From Gemmataceae bacterium (GTDB taxonomy: Bacteria > Planctomycetota > Planctomycetia > Gemmatales > Gemmataceae), in the NCBI GenBank assembly GCA_009697105.1, contig SIAQ01000024.1, forward strand, positions 1 through 49,371: a stretch of DNA of 49,371 nucleotides, in the 5' to 3' direction. Below the pieces are notes generated by a model, which was not told the origin of the DNA, ran no database searches, and saw only the letters and a program-made list of their open reading frames with translations. Positions 9,311 through 16,436 of the stretch are shown here, piece by piece. Each line of letters begins with the position of its first letter. The first letter of the stretch is position 1. Position numbers and translations under genes: made by a program.

Positions 9311-9480
9311 GATTCGTTACCCGTAGACTCCGAAGGCCAATGCTCTGATTTTATCAGAAACTTGGCTCGACACCATCCGCGTCACGGCCGCACGTTGTAT
9401 CGCACGGCTGCCGTCGCGAAGAGCAATAACACGGGCATCGCAACCAACGGGAATGGCGTCGGCGAGAATGACGTACGCCC

Positions 9481-9506
9481 GCGCTCCGCTGCGCGTCGCG
9501 GCTAAA
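9481..9506. repeat. half copy of palindrome family A
   Basis: GCGCTCCGCTGCGCGTCGCG followed by GCTAAA is identical to the right arm of the family-A repeat at 11591-11654. The left arm is missing. It lies between the divergent type IIG and nadE genes. Confidence 0.7.
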
Positions 9507-9593
9507 CCTGGGCATCGCACTGGCGTGGATTCATCTGCCAACTTGCATAATCTAAACAACACCGCGCTCGCCCTCACCCTTGATTGGCACGCC

Positions 9594-11579
9594 ATGCTAC
9601 ACCACGGTTTTGTTCGGGTTGCTGCTGCTTTGCCACGTTTGCGCGTGGCGGATTGCTCGTTTAACGCTGCGCAGATGTTGCATCTCATGGATGACGCGGA
9701 ACGGCAAGGCGTGCACGTGCTCGTCTTTCCCGAGCTTTCGATCACCGGCTACACGTGCGGCGATCTCTTCCATCAGACCGCGTTGCAGCGGGCGGCACTC
9801 GACACGCTTGGCGATCTGATGCTCGCGGCCGAGTCGCGATTCAGCGGCGTTTATATCGTCGGCTTGCCCTGGGCGGTGCGCGATCAACTCTACAACGTCG
9901 CGGCTGTGTGCCAAAAGAACCGGCTGCTCGGGCTGGTGCCGAAGTCGTATTTGCCGAACTATAAGGAGTTCTACGAAGCCCGCTGGTTCACGCCGGGGTT
10001 GCGTGTGACGGAAGAACGCGGCACGTGGGGCCGATCGCAACAGCGCGAGTTTCGCCTGGCGACCGATACGCTGTTCGCGGATGAACGCAGGCCGAACGTT
10101 TGCATCGGCGTCGAAATCTGCGAGGACCTGTGGACGCCGATCCCACCCAGCAGCCAACAGGCGCTCGCCGGCGCGAAGATTCTCGTCAATCTGTCAGCTA
10201 GCAATGAGGTCATCGGCAAGGCGAGCTATCGCCGGCAGCTTGTCGCCAATCAGTCGGGCCGATGTATCGCGAGTTACATTTATGCTTCGACCGGCGTAAG
10301 CGAATCGACGACCGACCTCGTCTTCGGCGGCCACGGGATCATCGCGGAAAACGGCAGTATCCTCGCGGAGTCGCCGCGCTTTCAGCGGGAGAATTTGTTG
10401 GTCGTCAGCGATATTGATGTCGAACGCGTGCACAACGATCGCCAGAAGACGAACAGCTTCAGCGATTCGCTCGGCCAGCACGGGAAGCCGTTCCGCGTCG
10501 AATCGTTCACGCTCGACAAATCGCCGGCCCGGCTCGTGCGTGCGGTGGATGCGCATCCGTTCGTGCCACGCGCTGACGATCAACTGAGCGAGCGCTGCGG
10601 CGAAATCTTTCACGCTCAAGTCGCCGGCCTGGCGAAACGACTGGAGCATATCGGCAAGCCGGCAGTCGCCATCGGCATCTCCGGCGGGCTTGACTCCACG
10701 CTGGCGCTGTTGGTCACGTGCAAAACCTTCGACATTCTCGGTGTGCCACGCGACAAAATTCACGCCCTCACCATGCCCGGGTTCGGCACGACCGAGCGCA
10801 CCCGGGGCAACGCTCTCGCGCTCATGAACCACCTCGGCGTAAACGCACGCACCATCGACATCCGCGCGTTGTGCTTCGACGAGATGCGCACCATCGGCCA
10901 TCGCCCGTTCGGCATCGCGATTGATGGATTATCGCTCGACGCCTTCACGGCCAAGCTGCAAGCGGTTCCCGCCGATAAACGCAACGATCTGATCTTCGAG
11001 AACGTGCAAGCCCGCATGCGCACGTCGCTGCTGATGAACACCGGTTTCGTCGTCGGCACGGGCGATCTGTCGGAACTCGCGCTCGGCTGGTGCACGTACA
11101 ACGGCGACCATATCAGCATGTATAACCCGAACGTCAGCATTCCAAAGACGCTCGTGAAGTTCCTGGTGAGATGGGCCGCGAAGAACGAGTTCGCGGCCAA
11201 CGCCCAGAAAACGTTGCTCGACATCGTGGCGACGGAAATATCGCCCGAGCTGCTGCCCACCGCCGCCGACGGTCAACCGACACAGGCGACGGAGAGCGTG
11301 GTCGGGCCCTACGAGTTGCACGATTTCTTTCTGTTCCATTTCCTGCGATACGGCGCCCCGCCGGAGAAGATTCTGTTCCTCGCCGAGCATGCCGAGTTCG
11401 ATCGCAAGTACGGCGCGGAGGAGATTCGCGGTTGGTTGAAGATGTTCCTAAAGCGTTTCTTCGCAAATCAATTCAAGCGTTCGTGCATGCCTGACGGGCC
11501 AAAGGTCGGCTCGATCAGCCTCTCTCCAAGAGGCGACTGGCGCATGCCGAGCGACGCGATGGGTGATGGGTGGCTGTGA
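9594..11579 (+). CDS. nadE: glutamine-dependent NAD+ synthetase
   Basis: Makes NAD+ from deamido-NAD+, ATP and glutamine-derived ammonia. The 661-aa product has the two-domain form. An N-terminal nitrilase-type glutaminase carries the E47 (FPELSITGY), K117 (VPKSYLPNYKEF) and C176 (GVEICEDLW) triad. The C-terminal synthetase has the P-loop SGGLDS at 363-368. The length fits the bacterial glutamine-dependent family. ATG 9594 is chosen because the family N-terminus HGFVRVAA begins just after it; the frame is open further upstream through a half repeat, and no strong ribosome binding site is visible. A family-A palindrome follows 12 nt after the stop. Confidence 0.95.
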   Translation: MLHHGFVRVAAALPRLRVADCSFNAAQMLHLMDDAERQGVHVLVFPELSITGYTCGDLFHQTALQRAALDTLGDLMLAAESRFSGVYIVGLPWAVRDQLYNVAAVCQKNRLLGLVPKSYLPNYKEFYEARWFTPGLRVTEERGTWGRSQQREFRLATDTLFADERRPNVCIGVEICEDLWTPIPPSSQQALAGAKILVNLSASNEVIGKASYRRQLVANQSGRCIASYIYASTGVSESTTDLVFGGHGIIAENGSILAESPRFQRENLLVVSDIDVERVHNDRQKTNSFSDSLGQHGKPFRVESFTLDKSPARLVRAVDAHPFVPRADDQLSERCGEIFHAQVAGLAKRLEHIGKPAVAIGISGGLDSTLALLVTCKTFDILGVPRDKIHALTMPGFGTTERTRGNALALMNHLGVNARTIDIRALCFDEMRTIGHRPFGIAIDGLSLDAFTAKLQAVPADKRNDLIFENVQARMRTSLLMNTGFVVGTGDLSELALGWCTYNGDHISMYNPNVSIPKTLVKFLVRWAAKNEFAANAQKTLLDIVATEISPELLPTAADGQPTQATESVVGPYELHDFFLFHFLRYGAPPEKILFLAEHAEFDRKYGAEEIRGWLKMFLKRFFANQFKRSCMPDGPKVGSISLSPRGDWRMPSDAMGDGWL

Positions 11580-11590
11580 GGGGCTTCGAT

Positions 11591-11654
11591 TAGCCGCGAC
11601 GCGCAGCAGCGGAGCGCGGAATCGAAAAACTCGCTCCGCTGCGCGTCGCGGCTA
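11591..11654. repeat. palindrome family A between convergent genes
   Basis: TAGCCGCGACGCGCAG...CTGCGCGTCGCGGCTA, arms about 23 bp with one three-base bulge and a short loop. It lies between the convergent nadE and oxidoreductase genes. The right arm supplies the TAG stop (11654-11652) and the last Val codon (GTT) of the oxidoreductase. Confidence 0.9.
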
Positions 11655-12653
11655 AACAAGCTTCAGCAATATCTTCCCGCCGCGCGCCGATTTCTCGACA
11701 TGCTCGATCGCTTGGGACAACTGGTCGAGCGTGTAGGTGGCGGCCACCGGCGTCGTCAGGATGCCGGCGCGCATTAGCGTGATGATCTGGCGGAACAGGC
11801 CGAGCATGCGCAGCACGCCCTGGTTCTTGACCCATTCGGAGAGCCAAAAGCCTTCGATGACGCGCTGAGCGCTCATCAGCGAGCGCGGCTCGAGCGAGAT
11901 CGGCTCGCCGGACAGTGTGCCGTAGAGCAGTAGCCTCCCCTGCGGCGCGAGTGACTTCACGAGTTCGCAGACACCTGCCCCGCCAACGCAATCGATGGCG
12001 TACGGGACCATCGCCCCGCCGGTGATCTCGGCGACGCGGGCGGGGATGTCGTCGTCAACGCTTGACAGCACGGCATCGGCGCCGAGCTGCGTCAGTTCGC
12101 TTGCCAGTTCCTTGCGGCGGACGACGTTGATGGTGTGAAAACCAAGGTGCTTGCCGAGCCGAATGATCATTTGGCCCAGAGCGCTGCCTGCCGCGGATTG
12201 AAGCAGCCAGCCGCCGCGGCCAATGTGAAGCACGCGCTGAGTCAGGACGAGAGCGGTAGCGGGATTGACGAAGAACGCGGCGACTTGTTCATCGGGCAGG
12301 TCGTCGGGCACGGGCACGACGTTGCGAGCGGAGAGGACGACATGCTCGGCCCAATTCCCGCTTGTGCCGTTGAGCACCGCCACACGGCGACCGACGCGCA
12401 GGCCACGGAGTTTCGCCAGCCAACCGCCGCCAACCGACTCGATAACGCCGACGCCTTCAAAGCCAGGCGTTGCGGGCAAAGTGGGCAGTCGGCCATAGAC
12501 GCCGCGCACCATCATCAAATCGGACGGGTTGATCGGCGACATCCGCATGCGCACCCGCACCTCACCCGATTGCGGCTCCGCGGGCATCGGGATGTCGCGA
12601 ACCGTCAACACTTCGCGTGGATCGCCGAAACGGTCGAATACAACGGCTTTCAT
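11652..12653 (-). CDS. medium-chain dehydrogenase/reductase, 2-enoyl thioester reductase-like
   Basis: A 333-aa NAD(P)H-dependent oxidoreductase of the zinc-independent MDR superfamily. The sequence INPSDLMMVRGVYGRLPTLP and the following GFEGVGVI resemble the MECR/ETR (trans-2-enoyl-thioester reductase) and quinone oxidoreductase branches. The nucleotide fold is marked by QSAAGSALGQMIIRLGKHLG. The structural and catalytic zinc cysteine pattern of true alcohol dehydrogenases is absent. The substrate cannot be fixed; fatty-acid enoyl reduction is possible. ATG 12653 has GGAGAGA about 9 nt upstream. The stop codon lies inside the family-A palindrome. Confidence 0.85.
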   Translation of the reverse strand: MKAVVFDRFGDPREVLTVRDIPMPAEPQSGEVRVRMRMSPINPSDLMMVRGVYGRLPTLPATPGFEGVGVIESVGGGWLAKLRGLRVGRRVAVLNGTSGNWAEHVVLSARNVVPVPDDLPDEQVAAFFVNPATALVLTQRVLHIGRGGWLLQSAAGSALGQMIIRLGKHLGFHTINVVRRKELASELTQLGADAVLSSVDDDIPARVAEITGGAMVPYAIDCVGGAGVCELVKSLAPQGRLLLYGTLSGEPISLEPRSLMSAQRVIEGFWLSEWVKNQGVLRMLGLFRQIITLMRAGILTTPVAATYTLDQLSQAIEHVEKSARGGKILLKLV

Positions 12654-12669
12654 TTGAGTGTTTCTCTCC

Positions 12670-12706
12670 AAGCCTAAGGGTGAGGTACTCCGAACCTCTG
12701 GGTTTA
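12670..12706. repeat. half copy of palindrome family D
   Basis: AGCCTAAGGGTGAGGTACTC followed by CGAACCTCTGGG matches one arm and centre of family D. It lies between two minus-strand genes, and its edge contains the TAA stop (12706-12704) of the upstream membrane protein. Confidence 0.65.
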
Positions 12707-13117
12707 TGCGTCGAGAACGCCCTGGTTCGGCGGCGTCACGTTTCTGCCGCCGCACAGATTGATGACGATTGCGATGATCGTAAGAATCGGCCCGAACGGC
12801 ACGCCCCACCAGCCGAGCAATGCCGACAATAGCGTGTACTTCATGCCCATCCAAACCGCGCTTTCATTGCTGCGAATGAAATGCACCTGCGAGTCGCGGA
12901 AGAAGCTCAGCACGATCACCGACACGCAATAGTGGTATACGACAAACTTCCCACCGTTGCGAAGCTCCCAGTATATCTCCTCGTTGGAAAGGCCCGCCAA
13001 GCCTTCAACCTCGCTGAACGTCGGTAGCGGATCGTCAAGTAAGCTTCGGCATTCCGGGCAGCACCCGTCCCTTGTGTCCGGCAGCAAAGCCCCGCAATGC
13101 GGACAACGTGCGGACAT
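12704..13117 (-). CDS. small zinc-ribbon membrane protein
   Basis: A 137-aa protein of unknown function. It begins MSARCPHCGALLPD and has a C-P-x-C pair further on (CPECRSLL), forming a zinc ribbon. A GYF-like stretch follows (LSNEEIYWELRNGGKFVVY), then two hydrophobic segments, around YHYCVSVIVLSFF and LLGWWGVPFGPILTIIAIVI. The GG-WWG-PFGP pattern in a membrane hairpin is common in small bacterial membrane proteins. ATG 13117 is preferred to an upstream in-frame start at 13186 because GGAGG lies at a suitable distance and the zinc ribbon starts immediately. Confidence 0.75.
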   Translation of the reverse strand: MSARCPHCGALLPDTRDGCCPECRSLLDDPLPTFSEVEGLAGLSNEEIYWELRNGGKFVVYHYCVSVIVLSFFRDSQVHFIRSNESAVWMGMKYTLLSALLGWWGVPFGPILTIIAIVINLCGGRNVTPPNQGVLDA

Positions 13118-13330
13118 GGCGGCGGCCCTCCGGAGCGAGCTTCGTGACCTCTCTGCCAACTTATCGCCGAATCGCACCTTTAGCAAGAAGTGATGATTAT
13201 TAGAAGCGCTCCGTTGTTTACGCGTTTTCCGTTGGGCTTTTTATACCTTGAACGCCTAGACCGGCGTAGAATGCGTGGGAGGGGTTGTAGAATCGCAGGG
13301 ATAACTCATTGAATCAGAGTGGGCCGAGGA

Positions 13331-13576
13331 ATGATGAGGAAACGGCGGTTGCTGGCAGTTGCGGGAGTTCTTAGCGTTGTCGCCTGGTTAGCGCTACTCG
13401 TTCTCGCGCTGAAGCCGGCGGATCCTGGCGTGACAAAGGCCAACTTTGACCGGATCAAGGTGGGCATGAGCCGGGCTGAGGTCGAGGAAATCTTCGGCCG
13501 GCCTGCGGACGCAACGCACCTGCGATTCATTCCCACACTTTTACTGCGACAAGTGTTCCAATGTGATTCTACGTGA
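13331..13576 (+). CDS. BamE/SmpA-like small exported protein, C-terminally truncated
   Basis: An 81-aa product with an N-terminal membrane anchor (about residues 5-28) and a short BamE-like segment, VTKANFDRIKVGMSRAEVEE followed by IFGRPAD. Proteins of this type in planctomycetes are usually clearly longer. The sequence leaves family similarity at about residue 65 and ends in an unrelated tail. The tail overlaps, in another frame, the start of a cysteine-rich ORF that has lost its own start codon. A deletion joining two genes near 13516-13525 would explain both. Confidence 0.6.
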   Translation: MMRKRRLLAVAGVLSVVAWLALLVLALKPADPGVTKANFDRIKVGMSRAEVEEIFGRPADATHLRFIPTLLLRQVFQCDST

Positions 13577-13835
13577 AGCGGATCGAGATCTTGTTTATCA
13601 CAATGCGACTCGCGTAGAGTTTGATCAGATCGTCGCGACGTTGCCAAACTGTCCGTGCGGTAGTTTTTTTCGTCCCGGGGCTAATCCGAAGTGTGGCCAT
13701 TGCGGCTGTGAAGTACCCAATAATTCGGACGCCATTAAAAGGCTTCACGATCCAAACATGATCGTCATCGATGGAGCATGTGTATTCAGCGACTGCAGAC
13801 CGCCGTATTGTGTTTATATTGTTGAGAAGAAATAA
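13518..13835 (+). pseudogene. remnant of a CxxC-containing small protein, start lost
   Basis: This frame reads SFPHFYCDKCSNVILREADR through DQIVATLPNCPCGSFFRPGA, then a CGHCG pair and DPNMIVIDGACVF to a TAA at 13835. It is a plausible four-plus-cysteine metal-binding protein. It has no ATG/GTG ahead of FPHFYCDKC; the only usable start is GTG 13563, which would cut off the first CxxC pair. The reading frame runs upstream into the truncated BamE-like gene, so it looks like the 3' side of a deletion junction. Confidence 0.55.
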
Positions 13836-14022
13836 CCAACGTTGTAGTGGAGTTGTCTAACAAAGGTTTCCTGTCATTGTGATATGCGGTTGTCGAGGCT
13901 ACAGAGCCAGACGCCGAAGGAGTCGTTGCACCTGACCGCCGCTAATGATCTGGTTGCGGAGTCCTTGCTCGTCATTCCGGCGGCAGGTGAGCTTGGTTGT
14001 TATGCGGCTGGGGACACGAACA

Positions 14023-14295
14023 ATGTCTGCACGATTCCTTGCATGGTACACATGCGGCATACTCTCCCTCGCGTCCCTGGCCATCCTGTTTGTTTCGGTG
14101 GCTCCTGGGACCGAATCACGCTTTGCCGTTATCCAAGCCACACTCGCTGGCGCGGCCCTGTCGTTCGCAGTTGTTGCCGTCGTCCTGACAAGGCGGCCGA
14201 CCGAACATTGGAGCAATCGATCTATTATCGTGCGTGTCATGCTGGCTGTGGCAGCGATTTCTTCGAGTATGTTGATGGCCGTGAGCGTCGGGTAG
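14023..14295 (+). CDS. small three-helix membrane protein, unrecognised
   Basis: A 90-aa hydrophobic ORF with three predicted membrane segments (FLAWYTCGILSLASLAILFV, then FAVIQATLAGAALSFAVVAV, then VRVMLAVAAISSSMLM). No family is recognised. ATG 14002 is an alternative start. The ribosome binding site is weak, so this is a moderate call. A hairpin follows 14 nt after the stop. Confidence 0.4.
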   Translation: MSARFLAWYTCGILSLASLAILFVSVAPGTESRFAVIQATLAGAALSFAVVAVVLTRRPTEHWSNRSIIVRVMLAVAAISSSMLMAVSVG

Positions 14296-14308
14296 ACTGT
14301 ATCGTTTG

Positions 14309-14350
14309 GATGTTGCTCATGTTGCTCATCACTTTTGCATGAGCAACATC
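14309..14350. repeat. hairpin with short tandem repeats
   Basis: GATGTTGCTCATG pairs with CATGAGCAACATC. The left arm contains GTTGCTCAT twice, and the right side is followed by tandem AAACAACATC units. It starts 14 nt after the small membrane ORF. Confidence 0.6.
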
Positions 14351-14380
14351 AAACAACATCAAACAACATCCAACTTGGTT

Positions 14381-14442
14381 TAGCCGCGATGCGCCAGCGG
14401 AGCGCGAGCTTTATCCCGCGCTCCGCTGGCGCGTCGTGGCTA
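14381..14442. repeat. palindrome family A
   Basis: TAGCCGCGATGCGCCAGCGG with its partner CCGCTGGCGCGTCGTGGCTA and a short spacer; two positions differ between the arms. Confidence 0.9.
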
Positions 14443-14489
14443 AACAAAATCTTTCACAACTGACTTTGCGTATCGTCGTCGGCCTGTGT

Positions 14490-14601
14490 TAGGATTCATT
14501 CAGCGCGGTCTCCGCAGATATTCCTTATAGTAAGGTAGTTAGCCTCCCTTCTATATTTAGGTAGGTGGGCGCGCGCAGACGGGGTGCCTGCGCTTTCTTT
14601 T
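14490..14601 (+). ncRNA. candidate small RNA with promoter and intrinsic terminator
   Basis: TTGCGT (14466-14471) and TAGGAT (14490-14495), 18 bases apart, resemble a housekeeping promoter. Hairpin-forming segments follow: CCTTATAGTAAGG at about 14523, then CCTCCC...GGTAGG, then GCGCAG...CTGCGC (14573-14593) followed directly by TTTCTTTT. The last is terminator-like. No ORF is present. The family is not recognised; expression is inferred only. Confidence 0.35.
14573..14601 (+). terminator. intrinsic terminator candidate
   Basis: A six-bp stem GCGCAG/CTGCGC with a nine-base loop, followed by a TTTCTTTT tract. Confidence 0.5.
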
Positions 14602-14636
14602 CAAATTCCCCCTTGAGGAAGAATCCAATTTGGAGG

Positions 14637-14712
14637 CCGTGGGGCAGGATTTCTAGCCTGCCGAAGCTTGCGGGTGGTCAAAATACGGCAGGCTGGAAAG
14701 CCTGCCCCACGG
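14637..14712. repeat. palindrome family E flanked by 21-nt direct repeats
   Basis: CCGTGGGGCAGG...CCTGCCCCACGG with inner TTCTAGCCTGCCG/CGGCAGGCTGGAA pairing. It is related to 40863-40917. TCAAAT-N2-CCCTTGAGGAAG-type direct repeats flank it at 14601-14621 and 14717-14737, with two mismatches. Confidence 0.85.
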
Positions 14713-14932
14713 GCTATCAAATACTCCCTTGAGGAAGTCATCGATCAGCAAAAAGGAATCAGCGCGAGAACGAGTCTCAAAAGCTTCTTGACACGCGTGC
14801 CTGCGAAGGGATAATGAGAGGTGTTCGCGGATTCCAGCTCCATAGCGAATCGGGTCCGCGGTTCAGGTCAACCAGATTTAATACGTAGTGCTCCGCGCCA
14901 TAGTTGGAACCGTAGCACGATGAGAGGGAAGC

Positions 14933-15385
14933 ATGATCGGCTCATTGGTTCGAAGCGTGGCTGCCGTTCTCGTTGGCCTCGTGGCTGCCATGGTCTTGAT
15001 CGTAGGCGTTGAAGTCGGCAGTTCGATCATCCATCCCTTTCCCGCTGGGGTCGATCAAACCGACCTCGAAGTTGTCAAGGCACACGTTGCCCGATATCCG
15101 GCGTGGATTTTGCTGGTGGCTGCTTTGGCGTGGGGTCTGATCACGTTCCTGAGCGCCTGGCTGGCAACCCGCCTTGAATCAGGACGGCATCGCGCCCACG
15201 GCATTGTGGTCGGCTCAATTCTGCTCGCGCTCGCTGTCATGAACATGAGCATGTTGCCGTATCCCATTCGGTTCTAGGCTTCTAACCTGGTTGTCTTTCC
15301 GCTTGGCTTCACCTGGGGCGCCAAACTGGGAGGACCACGGCCATCGACCAGGCATGGCACCACGGCCGACCGCGGCGGCATCTAA
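14933..15385 (+). pseudogene. planctomycete membrane protein interrupted by an amber stop
   Basis: The open part (114 aa) starts at ATG 14933 with GAGGGAAGC upstream. Its pattern is an N-terminal helix, SSIIHPFPAGVDQTDLEVVK, AWILLVAALAWGLITFLSAW and a last helix up to LPYPIRF. TAG at 15275-15277 stops it. The same frame continues ASNLVVFPLGFTWGAKLG and ends at TAA 15385. Relatives have a Trp after the PYPI-F motif and a fourth helix, so TGG to TAG is the likely change. The function of the family is unknown. The unbroken product would be about 150 aa with four membrane helices. Confidence 0.65.
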
Positions 15386-15427
15386 ATCAAACGAGTCAGC
15401 GCCGCGATTCGCGGGGAGTTTTTTACC

Positions 15428-15658
15428 ATGCCCAAACCGAGAACATTCTTGCATTGTCCTAGCTGCCGCTTCAAATACGGAGACAGTGGAGTATACACGC
15501 TCAAGAAAGTATTCATATGCGACGTTTGCCGGGCATTCTCCTGCGACAAGTGTAAACTCAAAGATATGTCCGTTGACCGCTGCCCGCATTGCACCACCGA
15601 GATAGCTGGTCAGGAGGTTGGGTTACTATCCACGGAACGATATTTTGGTCCACTCTGA
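15428..15658 (+). CDS. small multi-CxxC zinc-binding protein
   Basis: A 76-aa protein with four CxxC pairs at residues 10/13, 31/34, 39/42 and 52/55, giving two probable treble-clef or zinc-ribbon sites. It has no signal peptide and no recognised domain name. GGGGAG lies about 10 nt upstream of ATG 15428. It stands alone on the plus strand, just after a broken membrane-protein gene and before a toxin-antitoxin pair. Confidence 0.6.
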   Translation: MPKPRTFLHCPSCRFKYGDSGVYTLKKVFICDVCRAFSCDKCKLKDMSVDRCPHCTTEIAGQEVGLLSTERYFGPL

Positions 15659-15733
15659 ACCCCATGATATGTATCCAGACGCTGCATCGGGATTTCGGGT
15701 CGCAATTCGGTAGAATGTCCCTGGAGGTGTCCA

Positions 15734-15952
15734 ATGATCCAAACAGTCGAAGCGGTTGTCGACTCCGCCGGTCGGGTTCATTTGCTCGGTGAGGTCCATG
15801 TCGCCAGTCCCCGGCGGGCGCTGGTGACGGTGCTGGAAGAGGCGGCAGCGGTACCGGGCGAGACCGCGTTGCTGGCGGAATCGGCTCTGGCAGTGGATTG
15901 GTCTCGGCCGGAGGAGGACACGGCGTGGTCACACCTTCAACCGGGGAAGTAG
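15734..15952 (+). CDS. antitoxin of a MazF/PemK-type toxin-antitoxin pair
   Basis: A 72-aa protein beginning MIQTVEAVVDSAGRVHLLGE, a strand-rich N-terminus like that of AbrB/MazE-like antitoxins. The acidic C-terminus with SRPEEDTAW is typical of antitoxin tails that bind the toxin. GGAGG lies just ahead of ATG 15734. The next gene, encoding a MazF-like toxin, starts inside its last codons (28-nt overlap), so the two are co-translated. Such antitoxins normally neutralise the toxin and repress their own promoter. Confidence 0.8.
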   Translation: MIQTVEAVVDSAGRVHLLGEVHVASPRRALVTVLEEAAAVPGETALLAESALAVDWSRPEEDTAWSHLQPGK

Positions 15953-16272
15953 TCCTGGTCCCATTCCCGTTCTCGGATCTCTCAAAGTCGAAGGTTCGGC
16001 CAGCAGTTTGCTTGGCCCACGCGGATCGTGGGGACTGGATTCTTTGTCAAATCACGAGCAACCCTTACGGCGATCCTACGGCAGTGGCGCTTGATGCGCC
16101 GGACTTCGCCTCGGGCGGATTCCTGGTCGCCAGTTGCGCACGCCCTGGCAAGCTGTTCACAGCTCACGCTGGGTTGATAGTCCGCTCGGTCGGTGTCCTC
16201 ACCTCTGCAGCATTCGCGCGGGTGCTAACGGCGGTTGTGTCGGTACTCCAACCGCCGACAAATGGTAGCTAA
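15925..16272 (+). CDS. MazF/PemK-family toxin (endoribonuclease)
   Basis: A 115-aa protein with the PemK/MazF core. The start VVTPSTGEVVLVPFPFSDLS is followed by KVRPAVCLA and by QITSNPYGD; a conserved RPGKLFTAHAGLIV lies near the end. MazF proteins cut mRNA at short sequences. GTG 15925 is chosen because GAGGAGG at 15911-15917 is well spaced; an ATG-like start at 15898 would add residues outside the family. It overlaps the antitoxin by 28 nt. Confidence 0.85.
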   Translation: MVTPSTGEVVLVPFPFSDLSKSKVRPAVCLAHADRGDWILCQITSNPYGDPTAVALDAPDFASGGFLVASCARPGKLFTAHAGLIVRSVGVLTSAAFARVLTAVVSVLQPPTNGS

Positions 16273-16343
16273 CCAGATTCTTTCAAGGCCGTCCGGACAT
16301 ATCCGAGTTCGTCCAACGCATTTCGTTTCTTTTTTAGTGAGTC

Positions 16344-16420
16344 GCGAGCCTAGCCGCGTAAGCGGCAGGTTGAACATGTTGACACCAAAGTCAACCTGCC
16401 GCTTACGCGGTTAGGCTTGC
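16344..16420. repeat. palindrome family B
   Basis: GCGAGCCTAGCCGCGTAAGC...GCTTACGCGGTTAGGCTTGC, with the arms continuing inward through GGCAGGTTGA/TCAACCTGCC. It lies 17 nt beyond the stop of the minus-strand Tat protein. Confidence 0.9.
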
Positions 16421-16436
16421 CCATGCACATTGACGA

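Larger units (their letters stand above)
14296..14932. other. gene-free interval with hairpins, repeats and a possible small RNA
   Basis: No protein gene is supported in these 637 bases. They hold a hairpin (14309-14350), a family-A palindrome, a candidate promoter-hairpins-terminator unit and a family-E palindrome flanked by direct repeats. These are listed separately. Confidence 0.7.

Noticed and set aside
9453-9593. upstream extension of nadE
   Set aside because: The added residues come from a half palindrome and intergenic DNA; the family N-terminus starts at 9594.
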